Below, in pieces: positions 1 through 6,978 of a stretch of 47,884 nucleotides of DNA. The DNA lies in contig NZ_LSJM01000286.1 of NCBI RefSeq assembly GCF_001557215.1, positions 1 to 47,884 on the forward strand. The letters run 5' to 3'. Every line of letters starts with the position of its first letter. Positions within the stretch are counted from its first letter, which is position 1. Under the pieces are notes generated by a model. The model saw only the letters and a program-made list of their open reading frames with translations. It had not been told where the DNA came from and did not search any database. The position numbers were made by a program, and so were the translations under genes. Source of the stretch: Sphingomonas sp. CCH9-E2. Its GTDB lineage: Bacteria > Pseudomonadota > Alphaproteobacteria > Sphingomonadales > Sphingomonadaceae.

Positions 1-1
1 G

Positions 2-343
2 GGCGAGGCTGCGGCGGACCGCCGATTCGTTCCGGTGCCGCCCGGCCGGTCCTGCGCCGGCGCAAGCATTGCGGCAATCCTGCTGCTCGACCCGCAGACC
101 GACGGCAATGGCGATGCAGTCCGGCTCGATCCGGTCGCGGCTGTGACGGGCCTGCTGACGCACCGACACCGGCCGCGCGTGCCGGCGCTGCTTGGGCGCC
201 TCGCCGAGTCTTTGCGTCATGCCACTCTACTCGCCAGCGAAATCCCGCTCTATAGCTGGCACCGACGTGCGGGCGTGGCGCTGCTCACGCCCGGCGAGTT
301 GATGATGCTCGAGCGGATCGGGATGGGGAAAGAGATCGAATGA
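2..343 (+). CDS. C-terminal part of a probable HPr-kinase-like protein (5' end outside window)
   Basis: The frame is open from the window edge to a TGA at 341-343, so only the last 113 residues are visible. They contain a hydrophobic strand (AAILLLDP), a helical segment rich in Leu, Arg and Ala, and the string LLASEIPLYSWHR. This resembles the C-terminal end of HprK-like kinases, where an ILL/YFL strand precedes a helix and a final (I/V)P(L/V)Y motif. The Walker A region would lie outside the window, so the assignment is inference. Its stop overlaps the start of the PqqD-like gene (ATGA), so the two are probably translationally coupled and belong to the same lasso-peptide operon. The alternative is another tailoring enzyme of the cluster. 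It does not look like a B2 transglutaminase-type leader peptidase. Confidence 0.45.
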   Translation, partial: GEAAADRRFVPVPPGRSCAGASIAAILLLDPQTDGNGDAVRLDPVAAVTGLLTHRHRPRVPALLGRLAESLRHATLLASEIPLYSWHRRAGVALLTPGELMMLERIGMGKEIE

Positions 344-609
344 CCGACGCAAAATGGACACGGAACGACGACTGGGTCGGCACGGCGATCGAGGACAGTT
401 TCGTGATGGTGAACATCGGCAATGGCAGCTATGTCGCGCTGAACGAGACCGCCCGGGCGATCTGGGAAGTACTTGATGCCCCGCGGACCCAGGCCGAGAT
501 CGAGGCCAGCCTGCGAGCGCAGTTCGACGTTACGCCGGACGCCTGTACCGCTGCCGTGACGCGTACGCTGGCGGACATGGAGGTCCAGCAGCTCGCTCAT
601 GTTGCCTGA
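340..609 (+). CDS. PqqD-family RiPP recognition element, lasso peptide B1-like protein
   Basis: This 89-residue protein has the length and pattern of the PqqD/RRE fold: N-terminal beta strands (VMVNIGNGSYVALNETARAIWEVL) followed by a winged-helix part (TQAEIEASLRAQFDV..AVTRTLADMEVQQLAHV). The YVALNETARAIWE stretch is the family hallmark. In lasso peptide systems such discrete RRE proteins (B1) bind the leader peptide and present it to the leader peptidase B2. The start codon overlaps the stop of the preceding gene by four bases, and its end overlaps the kinase gene by 11 bases. The matching precursor and cyclase lie on the opposite strand at 1496-3704. No B2 gene is visible; it is expected to the left of the window. 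Confidence 0.85.
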   Translation: MTDAKWTRNDDWVGTAIEDSFVMVNIGNGSYVALNETARAIWEVLDAPRTQAEIEASLRAQFDVTPDACTAAVTRTLADMEVQQLAHVA

Positions 610-1501
610 GCCGCTCCACGCGGCGCATGCCTATGGACTGAACTGGACCAGCGCATTTCCGCTCGCTCAATTCGCACCGGGGATGCGCGCGGAACGCGCA
701 ACGGTGGCCGTGCATCGGGTGGCCGCGCTACAGCCGCGTACGCCGCTGATGCCCGTGCGGGCCGGGGCGGTCTATGCCGATGGAACGCGCTTTCCCTGGC
801 ATCGCCAGGCGGTTTTCGACATGCGCGACGGGCAAGAAATCGACGTGCTGCCCGGGCCGGGCTGGAGCGGGGCCTTGCCCCACGCCTTTTACGGGACCGT
901 CGTCGCGCACCTGCTCGCGTGGCGCGGGCTGATCCCGATGCACGGCTGTGCCGTGGCGGTCGACGGGCGCGCCGCGCTGATTCTCGGCACCGCCGGCGCG
1001 GGCAAGTCCAGCCTTACCGCCGGGCTGATTGCGGCGGGTGCGACATTGGTCAGCGACGATCTGTCGGCTGTGGCGGTCGATGCCGCGGCGGGGGGCCATG
1101 CCATGGTCCTTCCCGGACGCACGACCATCCGGCTCGATCCACTGGTAGCCGACTGGATCGACGGTGAGCGACTGGCGCTGCCGGCGCACGACACGCGCGG
1201 CAAGGCGGTGCTGCGTCCTGCAGCGCTCAGCGGAACAGAGCCATTGCCGCTCGCCGGCGTGATCATCCTGCGCCGCAGGACGGAGGCGATTCCGCCGCTG
1301 GCGCGTGCCGCGCTGTTCGCAAGCCATCTGTTCCGCCCGGCATGGATGGCAGCGCTCCCCAACAGAGCGGAGCGGACGCGCGCCTTGCTGATGCTGGCGG
1401 CGAACCTTCCGGTCACCGACTTTCCGGCCGTCGCCGACGGCGGAGAAACAGCGCACCGGGAGCGTGCCCGCGCCGCACTCGCGCACATCCGCAATCTATA
1501 G
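599..1501 (+). CDS. HPr-kinase-like serine kinase, probable lasso peptide tailoring kinase
   Basis: The 300-residue protein carries a P-loop GTAGAGKSS at residues 130-138, a preceding LIPMHGCAV segment (His115) and an SDD motif at 152-154, all typical of the HPr(Ser) kinase/phosphorylase catalytic core. The N-terminal 100 residues are a variable beta-rich part. There is no PTS operon next to it. It sits directly after a PqqD-like gene and ends tail-to-tail with the lasso cyclase. HprK-like kinases of paeninodin-type clusters (PadeK and relatives) phosphorylate the C-terminal Ser of the lasso precursor, and the precursor found here does end in Ser. The ATG at 599 lies inside the upstream gene, indicating coupling. 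The kinase family is clear; the substrate is inferred from context. Confidence 0.8.
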   Translation: MLPEPLHAAHAYGLNWTSAFPLAQFAPGMRAERATVAVHRVAALQPRTPLMPVRAGAVYADGTRFPWHRQAVFDMRDGQEIDVLPGPGWSGALPHAFYGTVVAHLLAWRGLIPMHGCAVAVDGRAALILGTAGAGKSSLTAGLIAAGATLVSDDLSAVAVDAAAGGHAMVLPGRTTIRLDPLVADWIDGERLALPAHDTRGKAVLRPAALSGTEPLPLAGVIILRRRTEAIPPLARAALFASHLFRPAWMAALPNRAERTRALLMLAANLPVTDFPAVADGGETAHRERARAALAHIRNL

Positions 1502-3220
1502 CAATCCGCGCCACCAGGCGAAGAACGCTCCGGCCAGCGCCGTCAGCTGAACCCGGACCGCCTCGCTATAATCCGCAGTGGCACCGCGCGCCGCATGGGC
1601 GAGGCCGCGGTCCAGCGCTTCGAGATCGATCCACTCATCCGCCCCGGCGCGGCGGAACAACGGGATCTGCGCGCGCGCGGCCTCAGCTTCGCTGCGCAGC
1701 CTGAACATATAGTCCGGCGCGAACCCCGGTCCCTTGCCGCGCTGCACGATCGAGTCGGGCAGCTTGCCGGCGAGCAGCCGGCGGGCAGGGGTGCGCGCAC
1801 CCGGCTCCGGGTACAGCATCGCCGCGGGAAAGCCGGCGAACAGCGCAATCAGCCGCGGATCGCGAAACGGCATCGCCACGCGCACCCGACCAAGGTCGAG
1901 CGAGGCGGGTGAGCGCACCGCCTTGGCGATGCCCTGGCTGACGCCCCATAGTGCGCCGGGTTCGGGAAGGCGCATCGGGCTGGCGGGCTGCTGCAGCGTT
2001 TCGCGCAGCGGCGCGGGTGGCTGGGCGAGCCAGTGCGGGGCAAGATAGACGTGAAAGGCCGGTCCGGGCCTGGGGGCCGATGTGCGCAGCCGCTGGCGCG
2101 CGGCGCGCCACCAGGATTCCCGGCGATGCAGTGGCAGCGGATTGGAGAAGGTGAGCTCGCCGAACAGCCCATCGAACAGCACATTGGACCCCGCAGCGTG
2201 GCACTGTTCGGCGAAGCGATGATAGAGATAATGCCGAACGCTAAGGCTCGGGCCGTTGGCGTCGCGGAATAGCTTCGGATCGGGGCGATAGGGACCAGGC
2301 AGAGCCGTGGTCACCACCGGCTCATGCGCAATGCCGAGATGGGCGGCAACGATTGCAGCTTCTGCGACTTCGTCGATCTGATCCGTGCCCGGGGCCGCCG
2401 CAGAGGTCAGGAATCGCAGCTGCTCGCCGGAATGCAACGCCTGCGCCGTCGCCCAGGCCAGTGTCGCGGAATCGAGCCCGCCGCTCAGCATGCACGCATA
2501 ATTGCCGCCGACCATGCGCTGACGCACGATGCGCAGGATCATCTCCGCAGCCTCGGCCATCGCCGCGTTCAGGTCGCCGCGCCAGTCGGGATTGGCCCCG
2601 ATCGCAACTGGCGGTGCCGTCCGGACGCCTTGTCGGTCGATCGTCACATGTTCGCCCGCGTCGAGCGCGCAGATCCCCTCGACCGGCGTGCGGGCGTCTC
2701 CGGTAGGTCGCAGGATCGGGCGCCCCAGCGCCATGAACAGCCCCGCCGGGTCGAACCGGTCGCCCACCCAGGATATTTGGCTCAACTGGCGCAGATCCGG
2801 GCCGATCGCGATCCGGCGGCCGCGCACGGCATAGAGCAGCGGGTCGCGCAAGGCAAGCGACGCGACCATTACCACTGCGCGACCGTCCCAGCGGACCAGC
2901 GTCCACTCGCCATGGAGCAGCGCCCGGATGTCGGAACCGTATCGCGCCAGCGCCGCGCGCGCGATCTCCACATGCGGCGTCTCCGGGCTCAGGCCGAGCT
3001 GCCGCGCAACCGGCACCGGTTCATCCAGTCGACCGAGGAACAGGGTCAGTGCGCCGTCATCCTGCGCGCACTGCGCCGCGCCGGGATCGGCCAGGTCAAT
3101 CACAGCGGCAACGCCACCCGACCCGCCATCGTCAGGCCCCAGGCCGAGGATCGCCGCGGCCGCTGCATCGGGCGGTGCGCCGTCGAGATCGAACAGGCCG
3201 TAAAGTCCAGTGCGGTCCAT
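1496..3220 (-). CDS. Lasso peptide macrolactam cyclase, asparagine-synthetase-like (C protein)
   Basis: This 574-residue protein has an N-terminal asparagine-synthase-like half without the catalytic Cys2 of glutaminases (it starts MDRTGLYGLFDLDG) and a C-terminal PP-loop ATPase domain with SGGLDS at residues 246-251. This architecture is that of lasso cyclases, which adenylate the Asp/Glu side chain of the core peptide and close the ring with the N-terminal amine. Homology to AsnB alone would not prove this. The assignment rests on the lasso-type precursor gene lying 334 bases upstream in the same direction and on the PqqD-like and HprK-like genes facing it. Its stop and that of the kinase share the palindrome CTATAG at 1496-1501. 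The ATG at 3220 has GGAG about 12 bases upstream. Confidence 0.85.
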   Translation of the reverse strand: MDRTGLYGLFDLDGAPPDAAAAAILGLGPDDGGSGGVAAVIDLADPGAAQCAQDDGALTLFLGRLDEPVPVARQLGLSPETPHVEIARAALARYGSDIRALLHGEWTLVRWDGRAVVMVASLALRDPLLYAVRGRRIAIGPDLRQLSQISWVGDRFDPAGLFMALGRPILRPTGDARTPVEGICALDAGEHVTIDRQGVRTAPPVAIGANPDWRGDLNAAMAEAAEMILRIVRQRMVGGNYACMLSGGLDSATLAWATAQALHSGEQLRFLTSAAAPGTDQIDEVAEAAIVAAHLGIAHEPVVTTALPGPYRPDPKLFRDANGPSLSVRHYLYHRFAEQCHAAGSNVLFDGLFGELTFSNPLPLHRRESWWRAARQRLRTSAPRPGPAFHVYLAPHWLAQPPAPLRETLQQPASPMRLPEPGALWGVSQGIAKAVRSPASLDLGRVRVAMPFRDPRLIALFAGFPAAMLYPEPGARTPARRLLAGKLPDSIVQRGKGPGFAPDYMFRLRSEAEAARAQIPLFRRAGADEWIDLEALDRGLAHAARGATADYSEAVRVQLTALAGAFFAWWRGLL

Positions 3221-3554
3221 CGCTTACCAGCTCCATCCGCGCCTGATCGCGTCCGCCGACCGGGGACCGTCGCACCGACAGGGGCATCGATCCTCCGCAA
3301 ACGCGCGCGCTGGGAAGGCTTTACGCCGAGGCGGTGCCACGGTGCGCACTATTCGAAATGTCGATTAAGCCAGCCTGACCATTCAGGTCGCTGCGCTGCG
3401 ACACCGTGTCTGCGGTGCGGTCATGCCCGCCGGACCGTCGGCACATCACCGCTCGACGGCGCACACCAATGATCGTCGCTGCCACCGGCAGCGGATAGGC
3501 AAAGGCGGGGCACGGTCGGTGACCGTTGCCCAGCGCCATGTGTTCAAAATCTGC
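3221..3554. other. Leader region between lasso precursor and cyclase genes, no credible gene
   Basis: The 334 bases between the precursor stop and the cyclase start hold a strong hairpin close to the precursor (3508-3531, listed separately). No open frame has a ribosome binding site or recognisable content. A 72-codon open frame at 3321-3539 on the minus strand looks like chance. A long untranslated spacer between the A and C genes is common in lasso operons, where it lets the precursor message outnumber the enzyme message. Confidence 0.5.
3508..3531 (-). terminator. Hairpin downstream of lasso precursor, possible attenuator
   Basis: On the minus strand GGGC-A-ACGGTC pairs with GACCGT-GCCC across an ACC loop, a 10-bp stem with one bulged base, starting 24 bases after the precursor stop. 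It is followed by CGCCTTTG rather than a clear U-tract, so it is better read as a partial terminator or 3' stabiliser than as a full stop. Such a structure would give more precursor mRNA than cyclase mRNA. Confidence 0.5.
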
Positions 3555-3704
3555 TCAGGATTTCGTGCAATCAGACTTCGGGCCACCATCGAAACCGGCG
3601 GTTGGAAGACCGGCAGTCTCCTCGATCGCGAGCGTCGAGATTTCGGGCTCAACCCAGGTCCGCAGCGCTGCGACCGGCTGTTCGATGTCGTTACGATCCG
3701 TCAT
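3555..3704 (-). CDS. Lasso peptide precursor (A gene), 49 residues
   Basis: The ATG at 3704 is preceded by AGAGGGG at a good distance. The product has a 31-residue leader with W17-V-E-P20-E-I22, matching the aromatic-x-x-Pro-x-aliphatic motif bound by lasso RRE proteins, and ends ETA so that Thr is at position -2, the hallmark of lasso leaders. The predicted core is GLPTAGFDGGPKSDCTKS: Gly1 and Asp8 would form an eight-residue macrolactam, leaving a ten-residue tail with a Cys, two Lys and a C-terminal Ser. The C-terminal Ser fits phosphorylation by the HprK-like kinase at 599-1501, as in paeninodin. The gene heads an operon with the cyclase. The sequence features are seen directly; the ring size and modification are inference. 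Confidence 0.88.
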   Translation of the reverse strand: MTDRNDIEQPVAALRTWVEPEISTLAIEETAGLPTAGFDGGPKSDCTKS

Positions 3705-3749
3705 GATTACCCCTCTTCAGATCTAAGCCGTCTACACAAGCCAAGGTCG

Positions 3750-3759
3750 TGTGATCACA
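3750..3759. promoter_or_regulatory. Perfect palindrome TGTGATCACA upstream of the lasso precursor
   Basis: The 10-bp perfect palindrome lies 46 bases before the precursor start, in or near its 5' untranslated region. It joins the two CRP half sites TGTGA and TCACA but lacks the 6-base spacer of a CRP site, so it may bind another dimeric regulator or be fortuitous. Confidence 0.25.
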
Positions 3760-3794
3760 TTCCTTGACGGCGCGCCTTAAGGCTCTGCGACTGT

Positions 3795-3823
3795 TACCTA
3801 ACCATGCTCAGTATCGCTGACAA
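3795..3823 (-). promoter_or_regulatory. Possible housekeeping promoter for the lasso precursor operon
   Basis: On the minus strand TTGTCA (3818-3823, five of six bases of the -35 consensus) is separated by 17 bases from TAGGTA (3795-3800, a weak -10). The 161-base region between hemA and the precursor is noticeably more AT-rich than its surroundings. A start near 3788 would give an untranslated leader of about 84 bases that contains the TGTGATCACA palindrome. Confidence 0.3.
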
Positions 3824-3865
3824 GTTACCAAATCATAGCGGACCAATTCGGTACAGTAACGAAAT

Positions 3866-5107
3866 TCACGCCGCAGCGCGCAGCGCGAGGCGCTCCCAGA
3901 TCTCCACCAGTGCCGCGGTCAATTCGGCCATCATCGCTTCGTCATGCGCCGGACCGGGGGTAAAGCGCAGCCGTTCGGTCCCGCGCGGGACGGTCGGATA
4001 ATTGATCGGCTGAACATAAACACCATATTCGGCAAGCAGGATGTCGCTGATCTTCTTGGCGCGGACGGGGTCGCCAACCATGAGCGGCACGATGTGCGTC
4101 GTCGTGTTCATCACCGGCAGCCCGGCATCGGCGAACATCGCCTTGAGCGTTGCCGCTGCCGCCTGCTGCCCATCGCGCTCTTCGCTCGATTGCTTGAGGT
4201 GGCGCACCGACGCGAGCGCCCCCGCGACCAGCACGGGCGAGAGCGAGGTGGTGAAGATGAAGCCGGGCGCATAGCTGCGGATCACGTCGATGATCGTGCG
4301 ATCGGCCGCGATATATCCGCCCATCACCCCAAACGCCTTGCCCAGCGTCCCTTCGACGATCGTGAGGCGCGACGCCGCATCGTCACGCTCCGAAATCCCG
4401 CCACCACGCGCGCCATACATGCCGACCGCATGCACTTCGTCGAGATACGTCAGCGCGTTATACTTGTCGGCAAGGTCGCAGATCGCGTGAATCGGCGCGA
4501 CATCGCCGTCCATCGAGTAAACGCTCTCGAACGCGATCAGCTTGGGCACCGACGGATCGTCCGCCGCCAGCAATTCCTCGAGATGCTCCAGGTCATTGTG
4601 GCGCCACACCCGCTTCTCGCACCCGGAATTGCGGATGCCGGCGATCATCGATGCGTGGTTGAGCTCGTCGGAATAGATGATGCAGCCGGGCAGCACCTTG
4701 GCCAGCGTCGACAGTGTGGCCTCGTTTGAGACATAGCCGCTGGTGAACAGCAGCGCCGCTTCCTTGCCGTGCAAATCGGCCAGCTCGGTCTCCAAGTCGA
4801 CGTGATAATGGGTGTTGCCGCCGATATTGCGGGTGCCGCCCGACCCGGCGCCGACATCGTGCAGCGCCTCTTCCATCGCGGCGATCACCTTGGGATGCTG
4901 ACCCATGGCGAGATAGTCGTTGGAACACCACACGGTGATCGGCTTCGGCCCGTTATGCCCGGCAAAGCAGCGCGCGTTCGGGAACATGCCCTTGTTGCGC
5001 AAGATATCGATGAAGACGCGATACCGCCCTTCGGCATGGAGCCGGTCGATCGCCTGGTTGAACACGCGCGAATAATCCACCGCGCGCGGAGTTGCCTCGC
5101 TGGTCAT
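3866..5107 (-). CDS. hemA: 5-aminolevulinate synthase
   Basis: The protein of 413 residues is full length for ALAS, the PLP enzyme that condenses glycine with succinyl-CoA to form 5-aminolevulinate, the first step of haem synthesis in alphaproteobacteria. Visible motifs are [12 protein letters not shown] (residues 61-72), [12 protein letters not shown] (87-98), [11 protein letters not shown] and the PLP-binding lysine in GTLGKAFG (Lys257). The ATG at 5107 gives the typical N-terminus with [22 protein letters not shown]. It is a single gene with its own upstream region and divergent from the small ORF at 5324. Its 3' end precedes the lasso promoter in the same direction, so read-through into the lasso operon cannot be excluded. 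Confidence 0.97.
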   Translation of the reverse strand: MTSEATPRAVDYSRVFNQAIDRLHAEGRYRVFIDILRNKGMFPNARCFAGHNGPKPITVWCSNDYLAMGQHPKVIAAMEEALHDVGAGSGGTRNIGGNTHYHVDLETELADLHGKEAALLFTSGYVSNEATLSTLAKVLPGCIIYSDELNHASMIAGIRNSGCEKRVWRHNDLEHLEELLAADDPSVPKLIAFESVYSMDGDVAPIHAICDLADKYNALTYLDEVHAVGMYGARGGGISERDDAASRLTIVEGTLGKAFGVMGGYIAADRTIIDVIRSYAPGFIFTTSLSPVLVAGALASVRHLKQSSEERDGQQAAAATLKAMFADAGLPVMNTTTHIVPLMVGDPVRAKKISDILLAEYGVYVQPINYPTVPRGTERLRFTPGPAHDEAMMAELTAALVEIWERLALRAAA

Positions 5108-5252
5108 CCGATCCCGTTAGCGAAATTCGGGGCGGCGCGCCACTGTGCCAATCACCTAGTTTTTCGATCAGCACGATCGGAACCTCGTTGCGCCCCTGCT
5201 TGCCCCAGATCAGGACTCGGGACTACCCATTATGGTATGATCTCCGCACCGC

Positions 5253-5278
5253 GGAACGGGACTCCGGGCATTTCCGTG
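5253..5278 (+). promoter_or_regulatory. Near-consensus EcfG (general stress sigma) promoter
   Basis: GGAAC at 5253-5257 is followed after exactly 17 bases by CGTG at 5275-5278. The alphaproteobacterial EcfG consensus is GGAAC-N16/17-CGTT, so only the last base differs. It points at the 55-codon gene starting at 5324 and would give a leader of roughly 40 bases. Confidence 0.4.
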
Positions 5279-5323
5279 GCTGAGAGACCATAGCGCTTCC
5301 GCTTGAAAAATTGGGAGATTACG

Positions 5324-5491
5324 ATGTCGCAGACCGATATCGACTATTTTACGCGGCGTGAGCAGGCCGAGCGTGACCGGGCGGCCAAGGCGAACGACTC
5401 GGGCGCACGCTACGCGCATCTCGCCATGGCCGATGGGTATGCCAGGCGCGTCAAGGTGATGAGCGAGATCCCCGCGATCCCGCTGCGCTGA
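5324..5491 (+). CDS. Small conserved-looking hypothetical protein, 55 residues
   Basis: The ATG at 5324 has a GGGAG about 8 bases upstream. The product begins MSQTDIDYFTRREQAERDRA, is highly charged and predicted helical, with no signal or membrane segment. The pattern YF-x-R-R-E-x-x-x-E followed by AHLAMADGYARR recurs in small sphingomonad proteins of unknown function. The upstream near-EcfG promoter suggests a stress-induced gene. An earlier in-frame start at 5303 lacks a ribosome binding site. Function unknown. Confidence 0.7.
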   Translation: MSQTDIDYFTRREQAERDRAAKANDSGARYAHLAMADGYARRVKVMSEIPAIPLR

Positions 5492-5506
5492 ACGCAAGTT
5501 CCCGCG

Positions 5507-6298
5507 TCAGAGCGTCTCGACGCGGTCGAGGCCATAGGTCGCCAGCGCCGGGACCAGCGCGGGATCAGGTGCCGCGGTGAACACCGCCACGCCGGGCGCG
5601 GGGCGACCCGCCCAGGCCTGCCCCGCCGTCAGATGTGCGATTCGTCGCGATATCCCCGGCCCGCCATCGACGAAGCGCACGGGATGCGGCGCGGCGATGG
5701 CAAGTTCCTCTGCTACCAGTGGAAAATGGGTGCAGGCGTTGACGATCACGTCGATCCGCTCCCCCCCGGCCTGCCCGAACAGACCGTCGAGCACGGCGCG
5801 ATAGTGCGCCGGATTCTGTTCCGCGCCGCGCAGTTTCGCCTCGGCGAGTTCGACCAGCGCCGCGCTGCCGTGGCGCAGGACGATGCAGTCGGCAGCAAAG
5901 CGCGCGGTCAGATCGTCGACATAGGGCTGGCGCACCGTCGCCTGCGTCCCGAGCACGCCGATCACGCGTGTGCGCGACGCTTCGGCTGCTGGCTTGATCG
6001 CCGGCACGGTGCCGACGATCGGCACGTGTAGCGCGGCGCGGACATGGGCAAGCGCGATGGTCGACGCGGTGTTGCAGGCGATGACGATCAGCCGCGGCTT
6101 GTATCGCTCGGCCAGCCGCCCGAGCAGCGCGGGCACGCGCGCCGCAATCTCCGCCTCGCTGCGCGTGCCATAGGGGAAACCGGCGCTGTCGGCGGCATAG
6201 ACCAGGGGCGCGTTGGGAAGCAGCGCGCGCGCCGGTGCCAGCACCGACAATCCGCCCACGCCCGAATCGAAGAAGAGAAGGGGCCGGCTGTCGGCCAT
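5507..6298 (-). CDS. murI: Glutamate racemase
   Basis: The 263-residue protein interconverts L- and D-glutamate for peptidoglycan synthesis. The N-terminal [12 protein letters not shown] motif and both catalytic cysteines are present: Cys75 in VIACNTAST and Cys189 in [11 protein letters not shown] chose the ATG at 6298 ([16 protein letters not shown]) because the first beta strand of the family begins here; an open extension to 6364 has no family counterpart. It is divergent from plsY with only 74 bases between the starts, so their promoters share this space. Confidence 0.95.
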   Translation of the reverse strand: MADSRPLLFFDSGVGGLSVLAPARALLPNAPLVYAADSAGFPYGTRSEAEIAARVPALLGRLAERYKPRLIVIACNTASTIALAHVRAALHVPIVGTVPAIKPAAEASRTRVIGVLGTQATVRQPYVDDLTARFAADCIVLRHGSAALVELAEAKLRGAEQNPAHYRAVLDGLFGQAGGERIDVIVNACTHFPLVAEELAIAAPHPVRFVDGGPGISRRIAHLTAGQAWAGRPAPGVAVFTAAPDPALVPALATYGLDRVETL

Positions 6299-6372
6299 GC
6301 AGTGCGTCCGCTGATCGAGAATGTTGCGCCCGATTAGCGAACGACCTAGCCTTTGTCCAAGCAAGGGGACTC

Positions 6373-6978
6373 ATGCACACGCAACTCACCACTATCGCGC
6401 CGGTGCTGGCCATCGTGCTGGGCTATCTCCTCGGGTCGATCCCGTTCGGGGTGATCCTGACCCGCCTCGCCGGGGCGGGCGACCTGCGCCAGATCGGGTC
6501 GGGCAATATCGGCGCGACCAACGTCCTACGTACCGGGCGCAAGGGACTGGCGGCGGCGACACTGCTGCTCGACCTGCTCAAGGGCGCGGCGGCGGTGTGG
6601 ATTGCCGAGGCCCTCTGGCCCGGCCTCGGCATGCTCGCGGCGGCGGGCGCGTTCATCGGGCATTGCTACCCCGTCTGGCTGAAGTTCAAGGGCGGCAAGG
6701 GCGTGGCGACACTGATGGGTATTGTCCTCGCACTGCACTGGCCGTCGGGCATCGTGTTCGCGGTCGTGTGGCTGGTGCTGCTGGCGACGCTGCGTATCTC
6801 CTCGGTCGCCGGAATGGCGGCGGCAGTCAGCGCGCCGGTCAGTGCGGCGATCATGCACCGCTTCAACCTCGTCCTGCTGCTGGTCGTGCTCGCGCTGATC
6901 GTGTTGTGGAAGCATCGCGAGAATGTCGAGCGGCTGCTCGCCGGGACCGAGCCGCGCATCGGGCGCAAGCATGGCTGA
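6373..6978 (+). CDS. plsY: Glycerol-3-phosphate acyltransferase PlsY
   Basis: This 201-residue inner-membrane protein transfers the acyl group from acyl-phosphate to glycerol-3-phosphate in phospholipid synthesis. Family motifs are [13 protein letters not shown] near the N-terminus, [17 protein letters not shown], and [18 protein letters not shown]. Several hydrophobic segments alternate with these loops. The ATG at 6373 has AAGGGGA upstream. The end overlaps the start of dprA by 8 bases (ATGGCTGA), a pairing of plsY and dprA that is common in sphingomonads. Confidence 0.96.
   Translation: MHTQLTTIAPVLAIVLGYLLGSIPFGVILTRLAGAGDLRQIGSGNIGATNVLRTGRKGLAAATLLLDLLKGAAAVWIAEALWPGLGMLAAAGAFIGHCYPVWLKFKGGKGVATLMGIVLALHWPSGIVFAVVWLVLLATLRISSVAGMAAAVSAPVSAAIMHRFNLVLLLVVLALIVLWKHRENVERLLAGTEPRIGRKHG

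Noticed and set aside
3321..3539. A 72-codon open frame on the minus strand between the lasso precursor and cyclase
   Set aside because: No ribosome binding site, no leader or core features, and it overlaps the hairpin region. Most likely chance.
3526..3726. A 66-codon open frame on the plus strand antisense to the precursor
   Set aside because: It is the complementary shadow of the precursor gene, with no recognisable content and no ribosome binding site.
3750..3759. TGTGATCACA as a CRP site
   Set aside because: The required six-base spacer between TGTGA and TCACA is missing, so it does not match the CRP consensus.
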